A stretch of 60,000 bases of DNA, from assembly GCF_932526225.1 (NCBI RefSeq), contig NC_064041.1, forward strand, positions 14,542,951 to 14,602,950, in the 5' to 3' direction. The stretch comes from Nematostella vectensis. Taxonomy: Eukaryota > Cnidaria > Anthozoa > Actiniaria > Edwardsiidae. This document shows, piece after piece, positions 47,701 through 58,100 of this stretch (positions are counted from its first letter, which is position 1; each line of letters starts with the position of its first letter). The notes below the pieces were generated by a model. The model made no database searches and was not told the origin of the DNA. It saw nothing but the letters and a program-made list of their open reading frames with translations. The position numbers and the translations under genes are program-made.

Positions 47701-48840
47701 GTGTACATATCTTTTCAACATAGGGCAAGGCTGCACAAATCACACACATAGGAGCTTTAATGCATACAAATCCATAGGCATTCCCCAGTCACATCTGTAA
47801 GAGCATACTTTTATTCAATATAAATTCAAATATAGAATTTTTTGTCAAGCCATTATCTACTTTTCATTGATCAGATGGTTTAGCAATGTTTTTAGGCAGC
47901 TTACTGCACTTACAGTAATGTAAAAATGGCTGGTATTGAAAGGAACACTTGCCCTTTATATGAAAAAAGTGTAATGACTGGTGCGACTAGGCATAACAAC
48001 ATGGACGCACACACTCTTATCTTCGTATGTTCGTGTGTGAATTCAACATTTTGACAATCTCCTAACAGAAGGAGATGGACATAACGACATAAGAAAAACA
48101 AAACATGTTTTTTCTTTTATGTCATTATTTCCATGTCGTTATGTCAGGCTAGACAGAATGCATGCCCCTATGCCCTTATGTAACTAAGTGTGCACCAGGC
48201 ATAACAGCCCATCACTCCTAGACATTTGCTCATCAAACAAGAGTATTAACTAACCACTGATAAGGGGCTTATAATTGTATCACGAAGAAGGGGGGGGGGG
48301 GGGGATGTGGCAGGAGTGGGGGTGAGAAGTAGGAGTCTGTCATGTAGAGAATGCCAATACGTCTGTAGAGGATGCCAATTATCATAAAATATGGAGGGGT
48401 GTGCTGTACACTGTAAAAGTCAAAGTAAAAGCCACCCCTTCCTCCCATACGCACGGCAAATGACTACTCACGCGAATTACGTAACTGATAGACACATTTC
48501 ATCAGAGCTGTCAGCCTTGCGTACAACAATTAATATGTTTTGAAGCAACAGCCCCATACAAACCTCCGACAGTTGAAAATTGCCCAAAGGACTCCTCGGA
48601 TGCGACTTTGATGCCGTTCGGCAGCGTGGTGACATGTGTCTCGTGGTGATCCCGCGTCCACTTCACTTGCTCTGTGATCCCTGAAGGTGGCGGAGGGACG
48701 TTTGGCAGAGCTTCATTCAACGGTGGAATCTGACCATTTGTTGCCCATCTGCGCGGTACATACGACAACAGGGGATTCTTAGAGGCTCTGCATGCTGAGA
48801 AAAGCTGCCGAGAAGCGAACCGGTAACATAAATAGGACAT
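35732..48840 (-). CDS. PMPCA: Mitochondrial-processing peptidase subunit alpha (532 aa)
   Basis: The alpha subunit pairs with PMPCB in the mitochondrial matrix and holds presequences for cleavage. Ten exons join in phase on the minus strand: 48840-48564, 47455-47376, 46848-46766, 46137-46035, 43617-43525, 42159-41893, 41295-40993, 36624-36559, 36255-36111 and 35913-35732. The N-terminus is rich in Arg and Ser, with few acidic residues, as expected for a matrix targeting peptide. An M16-type fold follows. The glycine-rich loop diagnostic of alpha-MPP ([15 protein letters not shown]) is at residues about 347-361. The zinc-binding HXXEH motif of the beta subunit is absent, as normal. Length fits the family (human 525 aa). 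Start is the first ATG, 313 bp from the divergent ABHD16A start. Introns are packed with repeats, one of which copies the exon 7 end and donor. Confidence 0.96.
35942..36060. mobile_element. ACGACATAA-type MITE fragment
   Basis: Contains GGTGCACACTGGGGGCATAACGACAT-like ends and TAACATCGACATGAAG. Similar short sequences, with GTGCACAC near one end and ACGACATAA inside, lie at 47969-48215 and 58858-59030. The family assignment is by eye and approximate. Confidence 0.4.
36285..36435. repeat. GTCACGCAATAA minisatellite
   Basis: About nine degenerate units of 14-18 bp (GGTGTCACGCAAT, AATGTCACGCAATAA) in PMPCA intron 8, starting about 30 bp from the exon 9 acceptor. Confidence 0.7.
36842..41056 (-). 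repeat. 68-bp array: ~60 copies of PMPCA exon 7 end plus donor
   Basis: Read on the minus strand each unit holds AACCACAGTTACAGCG, then GGAATGTTCTGTATCCATGC, then CACCCAACACAG|GTAATTAT. The first unit (its upper end is at about 41056) is the authentic 3' end of PMPCA exon 7 with its donor at 40992/40993. The remaining copies fill almost the entire 4.37-kb intron 7. Two variants alternate irregularly (plus strand GCTGTAACTGTGG or CATGTACTTGTGG) and some units are 63 bp. Because 68 is not a multiple of three, frames rotate. Frames of 61-110 codons on either strand are by-products, not genes. Confidence 0.95.
41383..41516 (-). mobile_element. Partial TTAA-type MITE (family of 3439-3680)
   Basis: Reverse-orientation fragment with the intact end GGTGACAATGTGGCTTTAA and interior AGATATTTAACAGGCCATC. 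It lies in PMPCA intron 6. Confidence 0.7.
42340..43409. mobile_element. hAT-like non-autonomous element (1,070 bp)
   Basis: The element starts CAGGGCTACTGG and ends CCGGTAACCCTG. It is flanked by the direct repeat CATAGA (42334-42339 and 43410-43415). Both ends carry clusters of the subterminal motif AATTATGCGG. CAGGG ends with subterminal repeats suggest hAT. However, hAT usually makes 8-bp duplications and only 6 bp match here. No transposase frame is present. It lies in PMPCA intron 5. Confidence 0.65.
43861..44103 (+). mobile_element. TTAA-type MITE, second copy
   Basis: Closely matches 3439-3680, from GTCACCAGTTTACTTCCGGT to GGTGACAATGCGGCTTTAA. The outermost bases of the left end are missing. 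Confidence 0.75.
44391..45976. repeat. 28-bp pyrimidine-rich array in PMPCA intron 4
   Basis: About 56 units built on CAGCTTCTGACTCTCTACTC + TCGACTCT, with blocks near 44590-44810 and 44850-45060 nearly identical and so duplicated together. On the transcribed strand it is purine-rich (GAGAGTCAGAAGCTGAGAG). It ends 58 bp from the exon 4 donor but does not include it. Confidence 0.9.
46190..46760. repeat. Degenerate TGATGG/TGATAA-rich intron DNA
   Basis: PMPCA intron 3 is made largely of decayed GATGGTGATGATAAT-type repeats on the plus strand. Confidence 0.6.
47969..48215. mobile_element. ACGACATAA-type MITE
   Basis: Contains GGCATAACAACATGGACGCA, ATAACGACATAAG and, in inverse sense, CCATGTCGTTATGTC, ending GTGCACCAGGCATAAC. 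The two ends are loosely inverted. It lies in PMPCA intron 1 and has relatives at 35942 and 58858. Confidence 0.45.
48290..48304. repeat. G15 homopolymer
   Basis: A run of 15 G on the plus strand in PMPCA intron 1; C-rich in the transcript. Confidence 0.9.
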
Positions 48841-49153
48841 TTTTAGTGAGCTTCGGCAGCTCGAGATTTGTTACACATGCTGGATTGAGCCTGCGCTTTC
48901 ACTGACCAGCGTCTACCACGCCAAAATAATTACCCCACAAGCGAACAATCGCAAAAAAAAAGAAAGAAACTGAACACATATAAAAAACAAATCGCCGAAT
49001 TTTAATAATTATTACAAAACGTAGATTCATTCTTCTGTAGGATACCTTTTTGCATTGCATTATCTATTTTTGGGCTTCCTTTGCAAAGTCCGCGTGCGTT
49101 TGATTCAGCGGTTTCCCGAATGAAATCATGCATAAATAAAGACAACAATCAAG
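48841..49153. promoter_or_regulatory. Putative bidirectional promoter PMPCA / ABHD16A
   Basis: The two start codons diverge and are only 313 bp apart, so both 5' UTRs and promoters must share this DNA. No TATA box at a fitting distance is evident. The plus-strand start is embedded in AAGATGGCGG (49151-49160), the classical YY1-type element found around starts of TATA-less housekeeping genes. The PMPCA side lacks this motif. Confidence 0.6.
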
Positions 49154-52100
49154 ATGGCGGATTTGGTGCGCTGTGCCTTCGGACCGGCGTTATATCGAAT
49201 CTACAGTCGCGTCGAGTCTCGGGTAAACACATAAACTTTACCTTCAGCTCCACCATTTAACTGGATTCTTTGCAAATCTAGATTTTTGTTTCAATTTTGA
49301 ATCGCTTTTAAAATGTTATTTTCTTCCGCTTCTCGATCTCACGTAATAAAACTTCAATGAAGGGCTTTTGAGAAATCGTTTCCTCTCGGATACTAAGAGG
49401 TTTCTGATTACTGATATTTTGCTCTATAGATCCGAAGCCGGGCTTATGAGCAAGGAGGGCTTGAACAATGTGGCGAAGGAGTCATTAAGGCGGTGAGTAC
49501 AGCGAGGAAATTCAAGAATTCGTAAAACTTGATTCCGCCTGCTTTTACGAAGTTAATATGTACTCGTATCTTGGACATTATACTCGTCTACGTACATTTA
49601 GTAGTATCATTAGTTCTGTTGTGTGATTTTTGAGTGCAATTATATGAATTCATATAATTCAGGTGTATTATTCATTAAAATAATTCAAATATTTTTTTTC
49701 TTGTTATTGTTTTCTTCCTCAATCCGTTCTGTTTTTAAATTCCTTTTTACGGACAGTGCTGAATAACGTATGCGCATGCGCGGAATCTGATGCAAACAAA
49801 CAACTTTTCGCTTCACACGCAGTTCTAGAAGTGCGACAAACAGTACCGGTTTACAGCATGCCAATTCTGCATTATTTTTGCTAAACTAGACTTTTTTGTG
49901 CGACCTGCATCTTGAGTTTTGACTTTTTAACTTATTGTCTACAAATAATCAAATATTATTCAACTGGCGGGAGATTTCTAGACCAGGGAAACGACCTCCT
50001 TGCTTTTGATGGAACGAAAGTTTGTCGCTGTACTTTTCATAGATGACCATGTTCTGAAATGGCAACAAACGAGGTAAGTGTTGTAATCATCGATGTTTTA
50101 TTTCAAAGGTACTAAAGTAAACCTTTACTTAATAATCCAAACTCTCCCACTTTCAAACGGTTCTCAAATGCGCCTGGAAGCAACAGACAAACTTCATTAT
50201 TAGCGACTTTCTTGTTTCAAATGTACGTTCGGATCAAACCTAAGTAAACTTATCCCGCTTTACGACATATTTTTTTCCAAACAACTTATATATTAGATCT
50301 GTTGCTGACACCATCTGCAATATCCTGCGAGAGGCGGGAATGAAGTAAATATTGATTGATTGAACCTAAAGGAAGTTAACGCAAGTGACAGATCCAAGGC
50401 TGTGGCTTATATTGTTGATGTGTTTGAACCATTCCAGCATTTGCTTGGTCCTATTTACCGGTGCCATTGCTAGAAAAGAGCCTGTTGGGCCATGGATATT
50501 GTTGTAATGGTAGAAATGCAACTGTTCTCCCATTTATAATGAAGATGCAGGCAGTATTCGTACTACTCCTGGCAATGTCTATGTGATGCTCCAGCCGTGC
50601 AGTTGGGGTTGGGTCCTCATTAAGAGTCACTGCCATTTCAGGGGAAAGGTGTGTTCTCCCAAGTCCTTTGCCTTTCATTAAATTACTTGACCTTGATCTT
50701 TATAATTTCTTGAAGTGGTTCTTGACAGATTGGACATGTATGGTTAGACGGTAAACAGGTTTGATGAGGGGTGTGATAGCAGGCTAAACGTACATAGTTA
50801 ATGTCATTATTTACAGAACAGGTTTTGAAATCGCACCAAAGGTTAGGATTAGGTTCAAGTCCAGAGGTTGTCTTTCCATATTATACCCTAGAGGAAAACA
50901 CTTGGTGTCAACAGTGCAGATGAAGGTGGGAAGAAGGTATTGCTGGTATCCCCTGGCATTTCCATTCTGGCAGTATTCTCTAGGAAGCTGAAAGGAAATA
51001 GTAATATAGTTAGCCTTGAATGCTTTGCACTGTGACGTTTAGTATACTCACACCAGTGACTTTAGTGATGTTTTTAGTGACTTCACTGAATGTCTTGAGG
51101 AGGAACTCTGCTGTTTTTCCTGCCATCAGCCAGTAGTCCTGTTTGCTTGACCCTCTGTGGTATAAGCCTCCAAATGCTCCGTAAAAGTTTGCCATAAATC
51201 CCCTGGTGGCAATGGTCTTGGCAACCTTCTCAATACTCTTGGCATCAAAGTGACTGTATGTCTTGGCCCTTAGATTGGAATGCCAGGAACTTTTTTTTCA
51301 ACCAGGAGGTAGAGCCAGGATTCTTTCAGATGCCAATATGCAGGGGGGTTGTTTTTCTGGTAGTCACAATCACTGAGATAGGATAAAGTTGCCTTGTCAT
51401 AGTGCCTTCTTCTCCAGATAAGGAATAGAATTGCCATTTGTGACATTACAGACATGTAAAGCTCTAAATTCCCCGTTTTTAAAATCTGGTATTGGAAGTA
51501 CACTAGTGGGACAACGTCATCAAGTAGATACAAAAGGGAGACAAATTCAGGTGATTTACATTTTTTGAAGAACTTTGTCTCTGATCATTGCCCAGCCCAT
51601 AAGTGCAGCAGTGACAAGAATGGAGGACTGGTAGACTTTTGGCTTCTTAGGAAGATCGCCTCCAAACAGATGAGAATAAAGCTTTGCAAAGAAGTGATTG
51701 AAGATGATAGTCACATCTTGGACAGCGTTTAGGAAGATCGCCTCCAAACAGATGAGAATAAAGCTTTGCAAAGAAGTGATTGAAGATGATAGTCACATCT
51801 TGGACAGCGTTTAGGAAGATCGCCTCCAAACAGATGAGAATAGAGCTTTGCAAAGAAGTGATTGAAGATGATAGTCACATCTTGGACAGCGTTTAGGAAG
51901 ATCGCCTCCAAACAGATGAGAATAAAGCTTTGCAAAGAAGTGATTGAAGATGATAGTCACATCTTGGACAGCGTTTAGGAAGATCGCCTCCAAACAGATG
52001 AGAATAGAGCTTTGCAAAGAAGTGATTGAAGATAATAGTCACATCTTGGACAGCGTTTAGGAAGATCGCCTCCAAACAGATGAGAATAAAGCTTTGCAAA

Positions 52101-55100
52101 GAAGTGATTGAAGATGATAGTCACATCTTGGACAGCGTTTAGGTGGACATGGAACTGGCCTTGCTCCGGAATGTTAGTTCAGGTAGTGGATGTCACTATG
52201 ACGTGCGTTTGCAATCAGTTTCTGTGGGTAATACCATCCTGAACAATCAGCCGGGAATAGGATAAGATACTTGGAGAGGTAAGATCTCAGAGATGGGTAT
52301 TTTTGGAGTACATAGTCAAGGGATTCCTTGTATTTTTTCATACTTTTGAGATCTCGCTCCTCCAGTAATTTACATGTCTTAAGGCTTTCCAAGTCTGTGT
52401 TGTTAGGTTGGCTGTATACCCTGATTATGAATAAATGAAAATACTCTTTATAATCAAAATTAAGACCACTTTGTTAGGCTAAGTACAGTACAGTTGCCCT
52501 TTTTATATAAATGTTTCTTTACAATATCTTTTATCCCAAAAAGTGAACATTTGAATCTCCTGTAGGCTACCCATGCGTTGCAAAATTACCTAAAATCCTG
52601 TGCAAAACTCTGAATGATTCCTGGGTTGAAATCTCTCATTGTTGCTGGTAGCTGGTCGATGAAGTGATTTCTCATTTGTTGTAGGCCATGCAGAATGTAC
52701 ACATTAAGAGTGTTGTTGTCGGCACCTCCAAGGCACAGAGTTTGTACACCTTTGATGTTCACAAAAACTGGCCGATGAAGGCTCACACCATTTGCATTTG
52801 GGGCTGCTATATTCCTGTGAACATCTATCTTGAAGTTGCCATGTGTGCCACCTTGGTCTTCCTAAGGTCTGTGGGTGCTCTTTTAGTATGGATGGTAATC
52901 ATCTAGAAGATTTATAACCAACCAGCCAGCCTGAAAATTGAGGGGAGAAAGTATAATTTCCGCCCTATTTCATAATTTAAACTGTTTGTTGTCATACTTA
53001 CAGCTTCAGCATTTTTTATTATCTCTTCAGTGTGTTGGTGATGGTCCTGTACCATTTTTGTTTTTTTCGTTTTGGACTGTCCTTGGGTTCACTTAGTATC
53101 CTATTGAAGATCCTGCCGCCAAACCATATAGTGACATTCCTGATATGCTGGAATGCACACCTTTTCTTTTTGCAGGACACATGTCTTCTGTGATCTGTGA
53201 AATACAGTTAATTTGCCATTTAATTCACTCAAAATTATTAATTATTATTTTTCTCATCTCATTTGTAACAATCTTAAGAAATTGTCAATATGTTGTAGGG
53301 AATGTGATATACAAAATTGTCTGACATTGGTAACTTTCCTTGCATGCTGTAACAATGTCTGACACTGATTTCATATTTTACCCACCTAAAGTATGCAAGA
53401 ATATGTAACAGCGAGACCGTTCTCTGTTCTTGTAGTGCTGCTCTATTTGAAGAGACTTCTGCATCCTCACGAGTGATGGCGGACAGAAGCTGGTCAAACA
53501 GTCCAGGTGCATGCTTATCAGCAAAGCTTTTCATAGCCACAGGATCATAGAGGGGGTCACCGCAGCTGCTATTGTAGTATCTAGACATAGCTTGCTGACA
53601 CTTAGCAACTAATTCTTGGAAAGAAAGACCTATAGACACAATTGTATATGTGAAGAATTAGTTAGTGTGTAAAAAGTTATTATTTTAAGCATTATTTTGA
53701 TTACTTATAATGAAATGTTTGTTTGTTTTCTGTGTGTATCACTTACATACCTGATGAAGAAATATCTTTTATTTCTTGAGATAAACCCGGTAGGATGCTA
53801 CTCTGGTCCAAACCCTAAAATATTGTTTTAGAAACATTTCACTTGGTGTGAATCTCAATGTGATAAAAACAGGACACCCTTCTTGCTAAAATTTAAGGTT
53901 TGTACCCCCTACTAAAATCCTGCATCTAAGGTTTTGCTTGATAAAATTATTATTAAGTAGGGCCTTTATTACCCTGTGAAACAAATTTGAACAATGCATA
54001 TTTTTAATATTGAATTTCTTTGTTCACTTTCGTTTTATGTGTTACTGTAAACCACACAAAATAATGTTACCTGGTTGCCATCAATACTTGTTAGGGGTAG
54101 TCTGTTCTCAGTGTGTTTGCTTTTTGGTCTCTGTAAAGTAAAAAAAATAAATAAAAAATAACATAACAAAATATACAAAGAAATTAATGTTTATACTGTG
54201 CAATTTATCCCATTGTTTGACTTTTTTTCCCTGAATCCCATATGATTATATTTTTTCAAACCATTGACAAAATAAGATATCATGTGTAAAAATACCTTAG
54301 TGGGTGAAAGGAAGTCATGCTCATCTTTGAATTTCATAAGCGCTTCTTCTGCAGTTGTTACACCAACGAATTCCTGACGATATTTTGGAAAATGTTCACC
54401 AATGCGGTCGAAGAGATTAAAGAGCCGGCTCGGTATGGCTTGACTATGGAGCCCTTAGAGTGAGATGGTACTGGGCAGGAGCAGAAGCCATTTGCTTCTC
54501 TTTCCGCACGCATCCAGTGGCGACTGCATGCCCATATCTCTTCTTCGCTCGCTGAAAATTGCGCGAAAGTTCGCCTAATAGCAAGTGTAACTCGCCTCAT
54601 ATCCCCCTCACACTGCTCACCCGACCTGTCTTTTTGTGAAACAAACAGGATTTCGTTTTCGGTGCTCCATCCGTTGCAGTACACAGCATAACAAACATCA
54701 GATACACGGAAACAATCATTTTACGATAAGTGCCCTTTAAAAATCTTGCGTAACGCGAATTGTGTCGTTGTTTTCGCTAACTGTACAGCCTTAAACCCTA
54801 CTGTACAAAAGATGACAGACACCTACGTCGATGGAGAATTGATATTAAAAATTATAGCCTTAGGTTTGCAGTCAATTTTTTAGCATTTAGGAAAAACCAA
54901 CAGGTGCCGGCAAAATTTCAAAACCTGCCGCCATTTTAAAAGAAAATGTTGTCGTTCCGAGGTCTCGTGCGTCCAGAAGCTTGCGGATGCGCATACGTTT
55001 TTCAGCACTGTCGTTTTTACGTAAGTTACACTGAAAAAAAATGACCGATAGGAATTCATGGACCCCACTTCATATTAAGCTGTTTTAATTTTTTTGTTAA

Positions 55101-58100
55101 TTTTTTTCTAAGAATACAACGGGTAAAATACAGTCTGATATATTCCTATTTATCTCATTAAATGGAAGGGTAGACTTAGACGTAAGCTTTTTATTTCATT
55201 TCTCTGTTGTTTTAGTTGTCCTATGCCTGGTCGATATGCTACTACACTTCTCCTGCCCTTGGATTTTACATGTTTAGAAAAGGTATTGTACTATGGAATT
55301 GTGAAAAGCTGTTCATAAAACACAACTATGTACATTCATACTATTGTTTAACAAGAGATACTATTTTACCTGTGCAGGCATTGATTAAGAAAGAAAAGGA
55401 GTCGACCTAGTGTTGAGTAGAAGGGATATAGAAACATCAGCAAACTGTTCATTTTTTATGGAGGAGTATAATATACCAGTGTTAATTTATTTGCTTATTT
55501 ATTTCCCTGGTTCCGTCACAAACACACAGAACACACAGCTTGTCTGTAGTTTTTCTAGTCATACCAAACCATACACAAATTTTCTGGTAACAATGTTTTA
55601 CCATGACTTTGATTAACTTTCAGGATTTTTCACACATGCAGGAATAATTTATATGTCGAAGTACATTGGTACAGCCGTGGTTTTACTTCTTGGTGCCTAC
55701 TGCATAAGAGGTGATTTTCTGTTTATAAGCTACTGTCAGGGCAGAAGTAGGGGGTGGGGCACTAGGGCATATGTTGCCCCCCCAATATTTTGAAAAATTA
55801 TAAGAAAATGTCCTGTATTGTCCCCCCCTCCCCAATCATACGTCATTTTTTGCAACTCTAACAGCTTGTACACTTTAGTCGATCCACAAACCATGAAAAA
55901 GTTGCCTGTCAGCATAGCTATGTCAGAAACAATTTCATTATACTACACAACAAAGAAATTGGATGGCCATGAAATTGTAATTTGTGATTCCCTTACTTTG
56001 TCAGGACTTCTAATTTCTTCTCCAACCAACAAAGAGATTAGTTGATAGAATTTATGTTACTTGCTAAAAAGTTAATTAAGTCCATTCTTGGAATCACCTT
56101 ATATTCTTGAATCATTTCGCCACCCCCCCCCCCCCCTCCCCGCCCTTCAATTAATAAAGCATGAGCCTAAGGTTCTTGAAATAGAAGAGAGGTTGCCCAG
56201 GGAATTCCCCCTTTTTTCTCATGTGCATCACAATTCCTCTTTACAGGCTATGAGGGTAAAAGCAAATATTTGGGGGGGCCGATCTGTTGCATATATTTTT
56301 TCTCATTGGAACTAGTATCGAGATCTTTATGGTTTAATAATACTTCTATTGTGTATTCCAGGGTATGGCAGGTATTTAAATCATGATTATAGAGAGTTCT
56401 TAGACATCCTGGTTGCTACCAAAGGCTCAAATACAGATGAAAATAAGGTATAAATGCTATTCCCCAAGTAAGTTAGATCACCTATACATTCAGAAATATA
56501 TCCTTTTCAGCTATATAGCCATACCAGCTTCTAAATCGACTGGGAACAAAAGTTTATTTGCGATAAACTGAAATGACAGTAAAAATGCTTTGGGCTTAAT
56601 ATAGTACAACCATTATAACTAGATTTTTTTGCCCCATTATTTTTTAAGGGCATGAGCCCTTAAAAATGAGTTTTTTTAAGGGGATCAGCCACTCCTTGTT
56701 AAATTTTAAATGGTCCATCCCTAATAGCAATTAAAAATAACAATACTCTCACATATATTTTTATTTCTGATTAATCAATGTCATTAGCATGTAACCTATG
56801 TTCTTGGATTGTAACTTTCAGCGACGTCTTGGCATGTATGACTTCATGTTCTATGAATGGCCCGCAGATTATACTTGGGATGAAGCACTGAGAAGGTATT
56901 TATTTACAGTTGACAAGCCAACATGTAAGCATGGGTAAATACCACTGAAGCGCCCAGCTGCATATATTAGCCAACGCATGACTTCAGGCTTTTATGTGAT
57001 GGCTAATATATGCAGCTAGGTGCTTCAGTGGTATTTACCCATGCTTACATGTTGGCTTGAAGGACAACATTTTGTCAATCTACTGTGTATTTGTTTGCTA
57101 CATCCATCGCATGGCTTGCACTGTCCTCTGACTACTACCATCTCATGTATGCACCGCTTATGGCTTTTGTATTTCTTGTACCATTAGAGATGCTTCTGAG
57201 GCAGAAAGCCCATTCCTAAGTCCCTCTCGCAGAAGCCCAAGAGGTTTAACTGCTCAACTTTTAGCATTTCCATGTGATTCCCTAAGGTGTGTATCAAATT
57301 TTGGAGTAAATAAATAAATAAATATTTCAATGTCAAAGTAAGCCCTTTTTGGTATATGGCCGATTTGTGAGCGGTCAATGAGTTGCTTTTTATTGTTGTT
57401 ATTTTGCTGATGAAAGGCAAAGCGTGTACGTGTTTGCCACCCAATAAGGCATGTAATTTCTTAGTGCAAGTACTGAGTAATGATGGGTATTTTTGCATTT
57501 GTTGTAGATATTTAGCTGCTCACTCAGTAGGAAGGCCTCTCATGTACCCAGGCTCTATAAGGCTTCTGCAAGCAGGCTTGGGTAAGTTGGCTTGAATTGA
57601 GCTCCTTGTTTACAAGGCCTCAGAGGGAAAGATGTGGACCACTATCTGCCTGTTACTTTTGTCCTATGGCTGAAGGACCTTGTTACTGAGGAACCGTTTT
57701 TAGTGTGAAAAAGTATTGCATATTACGGGAGGTATTGCATATTTTTTATGGGAGGTATGCTTTTATCTGTAAAAAGAAGCAAAACTGTGTAGTAAAAAGT
57801 AGTAAAAATACAATAGGAATGATCAACCTACTTCATCTCATATAGTTGACTTGAGTTTGTTGTTGGATTTGTTATATAAGATCAACAGGGGTTTTATTCT
57901 GATCCCAGAGGAGGTAGAGAGAGGGGTTAATAGGCAAATAAGTGCATTTGATTGTTTTACATATACAATGACTCATTCTTTGTTGGAACAAGAAGTATGT
58001 AAGTGGAATGCTTTGCCTCCTTCGGTTGTAAACCATTGAGGCATTAGGTCGTTCAAACATGCCCTAAGAGTGCTAAGAGATTGTGAGAAGGTGGCTAAAA

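Noticed and set aside
51556-52099. Repeated 68-aa minus-strand frames beginning MQSFILICLEAIF
   Set aside because: Shadow frames of the 82-bp tandem array; the conserved frame is the one reading DVTIIFNHFF.
54358-54684. 108-codon minus-strand frame starting MYCNGWSTENEI as the first exon of the nested gene
   Set aside because: A different frame gives a signal-peptide-like start at 54719 with a GTGAGC donor. The downstream exon reads in another phase (LFNLFDRIGEHF), so this frame probably crosses an intron. The choice is not certain.
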